Made by a program: the position numbers and the translations under genes. The notes under the pieces are model-generated. The model searched no databases. It was given only the letters and a program-made list of their open reading frames with translations, and was not told where the DNA came from. Positions 38,498 through 48,006 of a DNA stretch of 64,000 nt are shown here, in pieces. This DNA comes from Pseudomonas sp. B21-028 (GTDB lineage: Bacteria; Pseudomonadota; Gammaproteobacteria; Pseudomonadales; Pseudomonadaceae), in contig NZ_CP087184.1 in NCBI RefSeq assembly GCF_024749045.1, positions 6,262,001-6,326,000 on the forward strand. The letters are read 5' to 3'. Every line of letters begins with the position of its first letter. Position 1 is the stretch's first letter.

Positions 38498-39001
38498 ATG
38501 GCCAAAGAAGGCTCGGTCGCCCCCAAGGAACGTATCAACGTCACCTTCAAGGCTGCCACTGGCAGCGCTCAGGAGGAAATCGAACTGCCGCTCAAGCTGC
38601 TGGCGATCGGTGACTACACCCATCGCAAGGATGACCGCAAGATCGAGGACCGCAAGCCGATCAGCGTCGACAAGATGACCTTCGACGAAGTCCTGGCCAA
38701 GCAAGAGCTGAGCCTGACCCTGAGCGTTCCGAACCGTCTTCAGGAGGAGAGCGACCCCAGCGAACTGGCCGTTCAACTGCGCTTGAACTCGATGAAGGAC
38801 TTCACTCCCGCCAACCTGGTGGAGCAACTGCCAGAGCTCAAGAAGCTGATGGCGCTGCGTGATGCCCTGGTGGCGCTCAAGGGGCCACTGGGTAATACGC
38901 CAGCGTTTCGCAAGGCTATCGAAGATGTGCTGACCGACGATGAATCCCGTGGACGCGTACTGGACGAGCTGGGCCTGAACGCCCCAGCCACGGACGCTTG
39001 A
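38498..39001 (+). CDS. tssB: Type VI secretion sheath small subunit TssB
   Basis: The 167-residue protein begins MAKEGSVAPKERINVTFK and includes the conserved LPLKLLAIGDYTHR, TFDEVLAKQELSLTLSVPN and the C-terminal helix ALRDALVALKGPLGN. It pairs with TssC to form the contractile sheath, and the sheath is taken apart by ClpV. AAGGAG precedes the ATG. Confidence 0.97.
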   Translation: MAKEGSVAPKERINVTFKAATGSAQEEIELPLKLLAIGDYTHRKDDRKIEDRKPISVDKMTFDEVLAKQELSLTLSVPNRLQEESDPSELAVQLRLNSMKDFTPANLVEQLPELKKLMALRDALVALKGPLGNTPAFRKAIEDVLTDDESRGRVLDELGLNAPATDA

Positions 39002-39026
39002 CCCCGACAGACAAGGAAGCCGAAAC

Positions 39027-40514
39027 ATGAGCACCCATGCAGCACTGCAACAGCGTCAGGACCAAAGCCATGACCATGGCGAATACAGCATTCTCGAAAG
39101 CATCATCGCCCAGACCCGCCTGACTCCAGACGATGAAGCCTATGACATTGCCAGGCGTGGTGTGTCGGCCTTCATCGAGGAACTGCTCAAACCACAGAAC
39201 AGCGGCGAGCCCGTCAAAAAAGCCATGGTCGACCGCATGATCGCCGAGATCGATGCCAAGCTCAGCCACCAGATGGACGAGATCCTTCATCATCCGGAAT
39301 TCCAGGCACTGGAGTCGGCGTGGCGTGGTCTGCAGCTACTGGTTGATCGGACCAACTTCCGCGAAAACATCAAGATCGAGATGCTCAACGTCTCGAAGGA
39401 CGATTTGCTGGATGACTTCGAAGATTCGCCGGAGGTCATGCAATCGGGCCTGTACAAACATATCTACACCGCCGAATACGGTCAGTTCGGCGGACAGCCC
39501 GTAGGAGCGATCATCGCCAATTACTTCATGTCCCCAAGCTCGCCGGACGTGAAATTGATGCAGTACGTCGCCAGCGTGGCCTGCATGGCCCATGCGCCGT
39601 TCATCGCTGCCGCCGGCCCGAAGTTCTTCGGCCTCGAAAGCTTCACTGGCCTGCCGGACCTCAAGGATCTGAAAGACCATTTCGAAGGCCCGCAATTCGC
39701 CAAGTGGCAGAGCTTCCGCCAGTCGCAGGATGCTCGCTACGTCGGCCTGACCGTACCGCGCTTCCTGCTGCGCACCCCGTACGATCCGGAAGAGAACCCG
39801 GTTAAGTCGTTCGTGTACAAGGAAACCGTTGCCAACAGCCACGAGCATTACCTGTGGGGTAACACGGCCTATGCGTTCGGCACACGGCTGACCGACAGCT
39901 TTGCCAAATTCCGCTGGTGCCCGAACATCGTCGGCCCGCAAAGCGGAGGCGCGGTCGAGGACCTGCCGTTGCATCACTTCGAAAGCATGGGCGAAATCGA
40001 AACCAAGATTCCAACCGAGGTGCTGGTTTCCGATCGTCGCGAATACGAGCTGGCCGAAGAGGGGTTCATCTCCCTGACCATGCGCAAAGGCAGCGACAAC
40101 GCCGCGTTCTTCTCCGCCAGCTCCGTACAGAAACCGAAGTTTTTCGGCATCGGTGCCGAGGACAAGGAGGCCGAGCTGAACTACAAGCTGGGTACCCAGC
40201 TGCCGTACATGATGATCGTCAATCGCCTGGCCCATTACTTGAAAGTCTTGCAGCGCGAGCAATTGGGCTCATGGAAGGAACGCACGGACCTGGAGCGTGA
40301 ACTCAATAACTGGATCCGCCAATACGTGGCCGACCAGGAGAATCCGAGCGCCGAAGTCCGTGGCCGTCGTCCCCTGCGTGCGGCCAGGATCGCCGTCAGC
40401 GATGTCGAAGGCGAGCCCGGATGGTACCGGGTCAGTCTCAATGTACGTCCTCATTTCAAGTACATGGGAGCCGATTTCACCTTGTCGCTGGTCGGCAAGC
40501 TGGACAAGGCATAA
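39027..40514 (+). CDS. tssC: Type VI secretion sheath large subunit TssC
   Basis: The 495-residue protein has the family blocks HPEFQALESAWRGLQLLVDRT, EYGQFGGQPVGAIIANYFM and PRFLLRTPYDPEENPVK, and the C-terminal sheath core with FTLSLVGKLDKA. It is the main sheath subunit. It lies 25 bases after tssB. Confidence 0.97.
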   Translation: MSTHAALQQRQDQSHDHGEYSILESIIAQTRLTPDDEAYDIARRGVSAFIEELLKPQNSGEPVKKAMVDRMIAEIDAKLSHQMDEILHHPEFQALESAWRGLQLLVDRTNFRENIKIEMLNVSKDDLLDDFEDSPEVMQSGLYKHIYTAEYGQFGGQPVGAIIANYFMSPSSPDVKLMQYVASVACMAHAPFIAAAGPKFFGLESFTGLPDLKDLKDHFEGPQFAKWQSFRQSQDARYVGLTVPRFLLRTPYDPEENPVKSFVYKETVANSHEHYLWGNTAYAFGTRLTDSFAKFRWCPNIVGPQSGGAVEDLPLHHFESMGEIETKIPTEVLVSDRREYELAEEGFISLTMRKGSDNAAFFSASSVQKPKFFGIGAEDKEAELNYKLGTQLPYMMIVNRLAHYLKVLQREQLGSWKERTDLERELNNWIRQYVADQENPSAEVRGRRPLRAARIAVSDVEGEPGWYRVSLNVRPHFKYMGADFTLSLVGKLDKA

Positions 40515-40523
40515 GCGCCGCCC

Positions 40524-40934
40524 ATGACTTACGGCAGTCTTTTCGAACGCCTGAACGGCGATGTCGAGGACCGTGCGGGCTTGAGCCGCGAGGCCTGCGC
40601 CATGGCCTCCGTGGCGGCTCATCTGGCCAGGATGCTGGGTACCCGCGCGGGTAGCGCGCAGACGTCACTCGATTATGGGTTACCCGATCTCAACGACATG
40701 CGCCTGAGCCTGCATGACGCGCGGAGCCAGGCCGTCAGCGCGATCAGGACATTCATCGAGGCTCATGAGCCTCGGCTCGACAACGTCCGTGTCACCTCGA
40801 TACCGAATGACGCCAATCCGCTTTGCCTGTTCTTCAGCATCGATGCCTTGCTTGATGCGCAGGGCCTGAAGCGACGGATGAACTTGTCCGTTTGCCTGGA
40901 CGGTAACGGGCAAGTCAAGGTCAGCCAAGGATAG
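40524..40934 (+). CDS. tssE: Type VI secretion baseplate protein TssE
   Basis: The 136-residue protein is related to phage T4 gp25 (SLDYGLPDLNDMRLSLHD, EAHEPRLDNVRVTSIP). It forms part of the baseplate wedge that nucleates sheath assembly. It is placed 9 bases after tssC and 6 before tssF. Confidence 0.95.
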   Translation: MTYGSLFERLNGDVEDRAGLSREACAMASVAAHLARMLGTRAGSAQTSLDYGLPDLNDMRLSLHDARSQAVSAIRTFIEAHEPRLDNVRVTSIPNDANPLCLFFSIDALLDAQGLKRRMNLSVCLDGNGQVKVSQG

Positions 40935-40940
40935 CCAACC

Positions 40941-42725
40941 ATGTCATTCAACCACTACTACCAAAGCGAACTGACCGCGCTCCGTCAGTTGGGCCGGCGA
41001 TTTGCCGAGCGCAACCCGGCGTTGGCACCGTTCCTGGGCCAGGCCGGACGGGATCCGGATGTGGAGCGTTTACTCGAAGGGTTCGCGTTCCTGACCGGAC
41101 GATTACGCCAGAAGCTCGATGACGAATTGCCAGAACTCAGTCATTCGCTGATGCAGCTGTTGTGGCCGAACTACATGCGGCCGCTGCCGGCTTTCAGCAT
41201 TCTGCAATTCGACCCGTTGGGGCGGTCCGGGCCTCCACTACGGGTGGAGCGCGATACGCCGGTCGAGAGCAAGCCTGTCCTGGGGGTGCGATGCCGTTTT
41301 CGTACGTGCTATTCGACTGAGGTATTGCCACTGGACCTGACGAACCTGAGTTATTCGGTAAAGGGCGATGGCTCACTGCTGAACCTGCGCCTGGAGATGC
41401 ACGGTGAAGGTCACTTGGGCGAGGTGCAATTGAACCGCTTGCGCTTGCACTTTGCCGGTGAACGCTACATCAGCCAGATGCTCTATCTCAGCCTCCTGCG
41501 CAATCTCGAAGGTATCGAGCTGATCCCGCTGGACGGTGCCGGCCAACCTGTCATCTCGACCAGCGGCACGCCAATGACGTTCAGCATTCCTGCCAGCCGT
41601 GTCCAACCGGTGGGGTTTGCCGAAGAGGAAGCTCTGGTCCCGTATCCATTGAATACCTTTCGCGGCTATCGCTACCTTCAGGAATATTTCGCCTTTCAGG
41701 ACAAGTTCCTGTTCGTCGACGTCACAGGCTTGAACGTACTCCATGCCCTGCCACAAACCGTCCTGAAACAGATGCGTGGCCTGGATCTGCGCTTCGATAT
41801 CGGCAAGAACGGTATCCAGCGGCTGCATCCGACACTGGATAACGTGAAGCTTTATTGCACCCCCATCGTCAACCTGTTCAAGCATGACGCGGAGCCGATC
41901 AGGCTGGATGGAAAGCAGGACGAGTATTTGTTGCTGCCGGCCAGTTACGACCGGGAGCACTGTGGCGTGTATTCAGTGCAAAGCGTGACCGGCTGGAACC
42001 CCGGCGGCTTGGGATACCGAACCTATGTACCGTTCGAGTCCTTCGAACACGATTCAAGCGTCGATGTTCAGGGTCGCCCCTATTACAGCGTCCGGCAACG
42101 GTCATCGCCGCTGCATGACGGCTTGGACACCTGCCTGGGTTTTGGTACCCGGGACATTCAGCACCATGAAACCCTGTCGATCGAACTGACGTGCACCAAC
42201 CAGAACCTGCCGCGTCAACTCAAACTGGGTGACATCGACCAGCCCGGTGAAAAAAGCCCTCAGTCACTGGGTTTTCGCAACATCAGCCCGGTCACGTCCA
42301 GCTTCGCGCCGCCGCTCGATCAGGATTTCCTCTGGAAGCTGATCAGCAACATGTCACTCAACTACCTGTCGCTGGCGGACGTGAATGCCCTCAAGGTCAT
42401 TCTCGAAACCTACGATTTCCCGCGTTATTACGACGAACAGGCAGAAAGAACCAGCAAGTGCCTGTTGGACGGGCTCAAGTCCATCAGACATCGGCATGTC
42501 GACCGGTTGCACCGGGGCCTGCCGATTCGCGGTCTGCGCACCGAACTGACCATCGACCCGCAAGGCTATCTCGGTGAGGGGGACCTGTTCGTTTTCGCGT
42601 CGGTTCTCAATGAGTTCTTTGCGCTTTATGCCAGCCTCAATTCGTATCACGAATTGCGGGTGAACAGCACACAGGGAGAGGTGTACCAATGGACACCCCG
42701 CATGGGCCAGCAACCACTTCTATAA
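40941..42725 (+). CDS. tssF: Type VI secretion baseplate protein TssF
   Basis: The 594-residue protein begins MSFNHYYQSELTALRQLGRR, and FLGQAGRDPDVERLLEGFAFLTGR is the hallmark of the family. The C-terminal EFFALYASLNSYHELRV is also conserved. It forms baseplate wedges with TssG and TssK. Its end overlaps tssG by 37 bases. Confidence 0.97.
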   Translation: MSFNHYYQSELTALRQLGRRFAERNPALAPFLGQAGRDPDVERLLEGFAFLTGRLRQKLDDELPELSHSLMQLLWPNYMRPLPAFSILQFDPLGRSGPPLRVERDTPVESKPVLGVRCRFRTCYSTEVLPLDLTNLSYSVKGDGSLLNLRLEMHGEGHLGEVQLNRLRLHFAGERYISQMLYLSLLRNLEGIELIPLDGAGQPVISTSGTPMTFSIPASRVQPVGFAEEEALVPYPLNTFRGYRYLQEYFAFQDKFLFVDVTGLNVLHALPQTVLKQMRGLDLRFDIGKNGIQRLHPTLDNVKLYCTPIVNLFKHDAEPIRLDGKQDEYLLLPASYDREHCGVYSVQSVTGWNPGGLGYRTYVPFESFEHDSSVDVQGRPYYSVRQRSSPLHDGLDTCLGFGTRDIQHHETLSIELTCTNQNLPRQLKLGDIDQPGEKSPQSLGFRNISPVTSSFAPPLDQDFLWKLISNMSLNYLSLADVNALKVILETYDFPRYYDEQAERTSKCLLDGLKSIRHRHVDRLHRGLPIRGLRTELTIDPQGYLGEGDLFVFASVLNEFFALYASLNSYHELRVNSTQGEVYQWTPRMGQQPLL

Positions 42726-43702
42726 GCGTACTCACGCGGGGAATACGCGAATACTCGCTGTTCCAGGCCGTGTTGCTGGTCATCGACCGACTCCGCGACG
42801 CCCATCCGCTTCTGAGCGACGAGCAGCTGTACGAGCTACTGGAGTTCCAGGCCAACCCAAGCCTCGGGTTTGCGGCCAGCGACATCGATCGCGTGGAGTT
42901 TTTCCAAGAGCATGGGCAACTGCGGGCACGCCTGCGCCTGAATCTTCTTGGCTTGGTGGGCGCAGGCTCACCGTTGCCGGCGTTCTATGGCGAACAAGCC
43001 CTGGGGGATGACGGGGACGGCAATCCGACTCGTCAATTCCTCGATCTGTTCCACCATCGTCTTCAACGGTTGATGCTGCCGATCTGGTGCAAATACCGTT
43101 ATAGCGCAAGCTTCCGGAGCGGTGCCCGAGACCCGTTTTCCAAGCAGCTATTTGCCCTGGTTGGCCTGGGTGGCGATGCCATCCGCCAGGCCACTCAACT
43201 GAACTGGAGACGACTGCTGCCCTACCTGGGCCTCCTGAGCCTTCGCGCTCACTCGGCGGCGCTGATCGAAGCGGTGTTGCGCTATTACTTCAAACACGCC
43301 GAGCTGAATCTCGAACAGTGCATCGAGCGCCGCGTGGACATCATCGATGAACAGCGCAATCGCCTGGGGCTCGCCAACAGTGCGCTGCATGAGGATCTGG
43401 TGCTCGGCGAACAGGTCCGCGACCGCGGCGGCAAGTTCCGCATCCACATCCGCAACCTGGGCTGGCAACGCTTCCACGAATTCCTGCCGATCGGTGTCGG
43501 TTACCAACCGCTGTGCGCGCTGGTGCGCTTCACCCTGCGCGATCCACTCGAATATGACATCCGCCTGGTCCTGCGCAGGCAGGAAATACGTGCATTGCGC
43601 ATTGGCGAACAGAACACCTGCCACCTGGGATGGACCAGTTGGCTGGGCCACGAACGCGCCGATGGCGTGGTGATCCTGGGCAGCAAAATTCATTGGGAAT
43701 GA
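42689..43702 (+). CDS. tssG: Type VI secretion baseplate protein TssG
   Basis: The 337-residue protein has the family blocks YSLFQAVLLVIDRL (N-terminus), FLDLFHHRLQRLMLPIWCKY and the C-terminal LGWTSWLG. AGGGAGAGG is placed well before the ATG, which supports the overlapping start. It is translationally coupled to tssF and to clpV. Confidence 0.95.
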   Translation: MDTPHGPATTSISVLTRGIREYSLFQAVLLVIDRLRDAHPLLSDEQLYELLEFQANPSLGFAASDIDRVEFFQEHGQLRARLRLNLLGLVGAGSPLPAFYGEQALGDDGDGNPTRQFLDLFHHRLQRLMLPIWCKYRYSASFRSGARDPFSKQLFALVGLGGDAIRQATQLNWRRLLPYLGLLSLRAHSAALIEAVLRYYFKHAELNLEQCIERRVDIIDEQRNRLGLANSALHEDLVLGEQVRDRGGKFRIHIRNLGWQRFHEFLPIGVGYQPLCALVRFTLRDPLEYDIRLVLRRQEIRALRIGEQNTCHLGWTSWLGHERADGVVILGSKIHWE

Positions 43703-43707
43703 ATGAC

Positions 43708-46278
43708 ATGATCAACGTAGACCTCCAGCAACTCATCCAGGCGCTGGATGCCGACACCAGGAACGACCTGGAACGCTCGGCCGAGCAGTGCGTGGCCCGT
43801 GGAACTGACAAGGTCCTGGTGGAAGACCTGCTGCTGGGCCTTCTGGAACGTCCGGACAGTCTGCTCGCCCGCGCCTTGCAGGATGCTCGCATCAGTCCGG
43901 GCGAATTGATCGCTACTCTGCAGCCCCGTCCTGGGCACAGCGTCTCATGCAATCCGTCATTTGCCCCGGAGCTGGTGCAGTGGCTGCAAGACGCCTTGCG
44001 AGTAGCCAGCCTGGAGCTGGGAGAGCGCCAGGTCGGACAAGCCGCTCTGATCCTGGCGTTGCTGCGTCACCCGGCCCACCACGCCGGCACGCCTTATCAA
44101 ACGTTGCTTGCCGAGCTCAACATCGGCCGGTTGAAAGAGTATGCCTTGGCGCAACTGGCCCAACCGATCCCCGATTCATACGCTGCCAAGAGCGATGCGC
44201 TGCTGGAGCGCTTTACCCAGAACCTGACCCAACAAGCCCGCGACGGTCAGTTGGACCCAGTGCTTTGCCGGGATGCTGAAATCAGGCAAATGATCGACAT
44301 CCTGACACGCCGCCGCAAAAACAATCCGATTGCGGTGGGTGAAGCAGGTGTGGGCAAGACCGCCATCGTGGAAGGACTGGCCTTGCGCATCGTTGCAGGG
44401 GAAGTCCCAGCGGTACTTGAAGACGTCGAACTGCGTTCCCTGGATATGGGGTTGCTGCAGGCCGGCGCCAGTATCAAAGGGGAATTCGAGCGCCGCCTCA
44501 AGGGCGTGATCGATGAGGTCAAGGCTTCGCCCAAGTCCATCATCCTGTTCATTGACGAAGCCCACACATTGATCGGCGCGGGCGGCAACGCCGGTGGTGC
44601 CGACGCAGCCAATCTGCTCAAGCCGGCCTTGGCCAGGGGTGAGCTGCGTACCATCGCCGCCACCACGTGGAGCGAGTACAAAAAATACTTTGAAAAAGAC
44701 CCTGCCCTCGCTCGCCGTTTCCAGCCGGTGCAACTGCACGAGCCTACCGTCGAGGATGCGGTCACCATCTTGCGCGGCCTTGCCCCGGTCTACGAGAGCA
44801 GCCACGGCATCTACCTGCGCGATGATGCGGTGGTCGCGGCTGCGCAGTTGTCAGCCCGTTATCTGACTGGCCGGCAACTGCCGGACAAGGCCGTTGACGT
44901 GCTCGACACCGCCTGCGCTCGCGTCCGTATCAGCCTCGCCGCTGCGCCGCAAAGCCTCGAGCGGGTGCGCGGCGAACTGGCTGAAGGCGAGCGTCAGCGC
45001 CAGGCACTGCGCCGCGACGCCCAGGCTGGCCTGCCGATTGATTTCCAGGCGCTGGAAGCGCTGGAAACGCGTCTGGACGCCATCGAAAAAGAGCGCCAGG
45101 CGCTGGAAGCAGACTGGAGCAAGCAACGCATCCTCGCCGAACGCCTGCTATCGCTACGTCAGCAACTGGCCGCGGCGGATCAAACATCGGACGTCGAGAT
45201 CCTGAAGTCGGCGCTGCGCGAAACCCATGATGCGCTGATGGCCGCGCAAGCTCAGGAGCGCCTGGTCAGTTTCGAAGTCTGTCCAAGATTGGTAGCCGAA
45301 GTCATCAATGCCTGGACCGGCGTACCGCTGGCACAACTGGCGCGGGAACACAGCACGAGCGTTGCCGGTTTCGCCGCAGATTTGCGCGCCCGTATCCGCG
45401 GTCAGGAACAGGCCGTGCAGGCCCTTGACCGCGCGATGCGCGCGGCCGCCGCCGGCCTGAACAGACCCGATGCCCCGGTGGGCGTGTTCCTGCTGGTGGG
45501 ACCGAGCGGTGTCGGCAAGACCGAAACGGCGCGGGCCCTGGCCGACCTGTTGTACGGCGGCGAGCGCTTTATCACCGTGATCAACATGGCCGAGTTCCAG
45601 GACAAACACACCGTTTCCCGACTGATCGGCGCACCGCCGGGCTATGTTGGCTTTGGCGAGGGCGGCATGCTCACCGAAGCCGTGCGGCATAAACCCTATT
45701 CAGTGATTCTGCTCGATGAGGTCGAAAAAGCCGATCCGGACGTAATGAACCTGTTCTATCAGATCTTCGACAAAGGCCTTGCCAATGATGGCGAAGGGCG
45801 AGAAATCGATTTTCGCAACACGCTGATTCTGATGACATCGAACCTGGGCAGTGAGTGCATCAGCGAACAGTGCGAAAGCGGCACGCGACCGAGCGCCGAA
45901 TCCCTCGAGGAAAGCCTCCGTCCGATACTCAGCCGGCATTTCCAACCGGCACTGCTGGCGCGTATGTGCGTGGTGCCGTACTACCCGGTCAGTGGCCCGG
46001 TGCTGCGCGAGCTGGCGGCCATCAAACTCGACCGCCTGGGCGAGCGCCTGCAGGCTCGCCGGCTGGGCTTCAGTTACTGCAAACAGCTGTTGGAGCACTT
46101 GGCTGAACACTGCATCCGCAGCGACAGTGGCGCACGCGCAATCGACCGCCTGCTCGACCGGCACCTGGTGCCTCAGGTAACCGATCGCCTGCTCGCGTCC
46201 ATGGCCAGTGGCGAATCGTTGCGACAGGTGCATGCCACCCTTGATGGCAACGCTGACATCGTCTGTGAGTTCACCTGA
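43708..46278 (+). CDS. clpV: ClpV/TssH AAA+ ATPase of type VI secretion
   Basis: The 856-residue protein has two AAA+ modules, with Walker A GEAGVGKT in the first and GPSGVGKT in the second, and Walker B motifs ILFIDEAH and VILLDEVE. The N-terminal 150 residues are the ClpV-type helical domain that binds the TssB/TssC sheath. The coiled-coil middle region is near 410-520. It takes contracted sheaths apart for reuse. The ATG at 43708 has GGGA 9 bases before it; an ATG at 43699 overlaps the tssG stop. Confidence 0.95.
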   Translation: MINVDLQQLIQALDADTRNDLERSAEQCVARGTDKVLVEDLLLGLLERPDSLLARALQDARISPGELIATLQPRPGHSVSCNPSFAPELVQWLQDALRVASLELGERQVGQAALILALLRHPAHHAGTPYQTLLAELNIGRLKEYALAQLAQPIPDSYAAKSDALLERFTQNLTQQARDGQLDPVLCRDAEIRQMIDILTRRRKNNPIAVGEAGVGKTAIVEGLALRIVAGEVPAVLEDVELRSLDMGLLQAGASIKGEFERRLKGVIDEVKASPKSIILFIDEAHTLIGAGGNAGGADAANLLKPALARGELRTIAATTWSEYKKYFEKDPALARRFQPVQLHEPTVEDAVTILRGLAPVYESSHGIYLRDDAVVAAAQLSARYLTGRQLPDKAVDVLDTACARVRISLAAAPQSLERVRGELAEGERQRQALRRDAQAGLPIDFQALEALETRLDAIEKERQALEADWSKQRILAERLLSLRQQLAAADQTSDVEILKSALRETHDALMAAQAQERLVSFEVCPRLVAEVINAWTGVPLAQLAREHSTSVAGFAADLRARIRGQEQAVQALDRAMRAAAAGLNRPDAPVGVFLLVGPSGVGKTETARALADLLYGGERFITVINMAEFQDKHTVSRLIGAPPGYVGFGEGGMLTEAVRHKPYSVILLDEVEKADPDVMNLFYQIFDKGLANDGEGREIDFRNTLILMTSNLGSECISEQCESGTRPSAESLEESLRPILSRHFQPALLARMCVVPYYPVSGPVLRELAAIKLDRLGERLQARRLGFSYCKQLLEHLAEHCIRSDSGARAIDRLLDRHLVPQVTDRLLASMASGESLRQVHATLDGNADIVCEFT

Positions 46279-46279
46279 G

Positions 46280-47806
46280 ATGGATGCGATGTTCGAGCAG
46301 GTTCCGCAACCGTTGGCTTATGCCGAGGCTTTGCTGACGCAGTTCTCCAGCCTGTCAGGCGCAACGGATATCACTACGTTACTGGAGGATTTTATCCAGG
46401 CCGCAGCCCGCCTCAGCGGTTGTGAACTGACACAGTTGTATTTGCTCGATGCCACCCATGCCCATCTGGAAATGCACACCGAATGCCTGGAGAGCCAGTT
46501 GCAGTTCCGCGACCGGACTCTGCTGCCCTCCGATTACAGCGGTGAACAACTCCTGCAATTCGCCCTGTGCCAGAACCGTGTGGTCAGCCTCGACGCGTTG
46601 AACTCAAGCCTTCACGAAACCGGCTTCCTGCCGAGCCGGTCGCCCCCCTGGCAGTCGCTGCTCTGCGTGCCACTCCTCAATTCACGCAAAACCGTCGAAG
46701 GCCTGTTGTTGTGCGCCACCGGCAAGCATCTCGACCTGCATGGGTTTGCCAGATCCCTGAGTCAACTTGGTGCTTTCATGCTTCGGCAGAAATCTCTGTT
46801 GCAGCGCTTGCACCGGCCCACCTGCGTGCCTGACGCCGGCACCACAACCGTGCCTGGCATCAACGGCTACGGCCTGATCGGCAAGAGTCCGGCAATGCGC
46901 CAGACCTGCCTGTTGATCAGCAAAGTCCTGCACAGCCCCTACACCGTTCTGCTCCGTGGCGAGACGGGCACCGGCAAGGAGGTGGTGGCCCGGGCCATTC
47001 ACGATTGTGGTCCGCGTCGAACCAAGGCATTCATCGTGCAGAACTGTGCAGCGGTCCCCGAGAACCTGCTGGAAAGCGAGCTGTTCGGCTATCGCAGGGG
47101 CGCGTTCACCGGGGCCGACCGGGATCGTCTCGGGCTGTTCGATGCGGCTGAGGGCGGCACGCTATTGCTCGATGAAATCGGTGACATGCCATTGTCTCTT
47201 CAGGCCAAGCTGCTGCGGGTGTTGCAGGAAGGCGAAATCCGTCCGCTGGGATCCAGCAAAACCCATAGGATCGACGTTCGGATCATCGCTGCGACCCACC
47301 GCGACCTGAAACAACGGGTGGAAGAAGGTCAGTTTCGCGAAGACTTGTACTACCGACTCGCCCAGTTCCCGATCCAGTTACCGGCATTGCGCCAGCGTGA
47401 AGGCGACATCATCGAACTGGCGCGACACTTTGCCGACAAGGCTTGTACTTTCTTGCGGCGCGATCCCGTGTGTTGGTCCGACGCAGCCTTAGACCATCTG
47501 GCCGCCTATGGCTTCCCCGGGAATGTGCGCGAACTCAAAGCCCTCGTGGAAAGGGCCGTATTGCTGTGCGAGGGCGGCGAGCTGCAGGTCGAGCACTTCG
47601 CGTTGCACCTCGACACGCCGGCCGCCCGTGCCTCCATGGGTCTGCGCGAACGACTGGGGCAGATCGAGCGTGGCCTGCTGATCGATTGCCTGCGCAAGAA
47701 CGCCGGCAACCAGACGCTGGCGGCCCGCGAACTCGGCTTGCCACGCCGCACCCTGCTCTATCGCCTCGGGCGCCTGAAGATTCAACCGAGGGACTTCGAT
47801 GACTGA
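46280..47806 (+). CDS. Sigma-54-dependent enhancer-binding protein (Sfa2-like)
   Basis: The 508-residue regulator has an N-terminal GAF-like sensor (about 20-170) and an AAA+ domain with GETGTGKE at 227-234. The sigma-54 contact loop GAFTGAD is at 274-280 and LLDEIGDM at the Walker B site. A C-terminal Fis-type helix-turn-helix (NQTLAARELGLPRRTLLYRL) completes it. The place after clpV is that of Sfa2 in the P. aeruginosa H2-T6SS locus, where Sfa proteins tie secretion genes to RpoN. The target promoters are not visible here. Confidence 0.92.
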   Translation: MDAMFEQVPQPLAYAEALLTQFSSLSGATDITTLLEDFIQAAARLSGCELTQLYLLDATHAHLEMHTECLESQLQFRDRTLLPSDYSGEQLLQFALCQNRVVSLDALNSSLHETGFLPSRSPPWQSLLCVPLLNSRKTVEGLLLCATGKHLDLHGFARSLSQLGAFMLRQKSLLQRLHRPTCVPDAGTTTVPGINGYGLIGKSPAMRQTCLLISKVLHSPYTVLLRGETGTGKEVVARAIHDCGPRRTKAFIVQNCAAVPENLLESELFGYRRGAFTGADRDRLGLFDAAEGGTLLLDEIGDMPLSLQAKLLRVLQEGEIRPLGSSKTHRIDVRIIAATHRDLKQRVEEGQFREDLYYRLAQFPIQLPALRQREGDIIELARHFADKACTFLRRDPVCWSDAALDHLAAYGFPGNVRELKALVERAVLLCEGGELQVEHFALHLDTPAARASMGLRERLGQIERGLLIDCLRKNAGNQTLAARELGLPRRTLLYRLGRLKIQPRDFDD

Positions 47807-47850
47807 CCCCATCGCCTGCCCCCGGCCCTTTCAATTCTGGAGTCCTTCCG

Positions 47851-47991
47851 ATGCCTGATTTTTCCTGGCAAGTCGTCCTGCTGGCCATCGTCGTGTCATT
47901 CGGCCTCGGCGGCTGCAACGGCAATTACAAATTCAATGACAGCGATTACCGCCCCCTGGGGGATCCCCAGGCCGTCAATCGCGGCAAGTGA
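47851..47991 (+). CDS. Small lipoprotein, OrfX of the HSI-II locus
   Basis: The 46-residue product starts MPDFSWQVVLLAIVVSFGLG. Its lipobox LGGC puts a lipid on the single Cys, leaving a mature part of about 25 residues. CTGGAG precedes the ATG by 9 bases. Its position between the activator and Fha matches orfX (PA1664) in P. aeruginosa. The role is unknown. It is easily missed because of its size. Confidence 0.8.
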   Translation: MPDFSWQVVLLAIVVSFGLGGCNGNYKFNDSDYRPLGDPQAVNRGK

Positions 47992-48006
47992 CCGCAAGGA
48001 GTATCG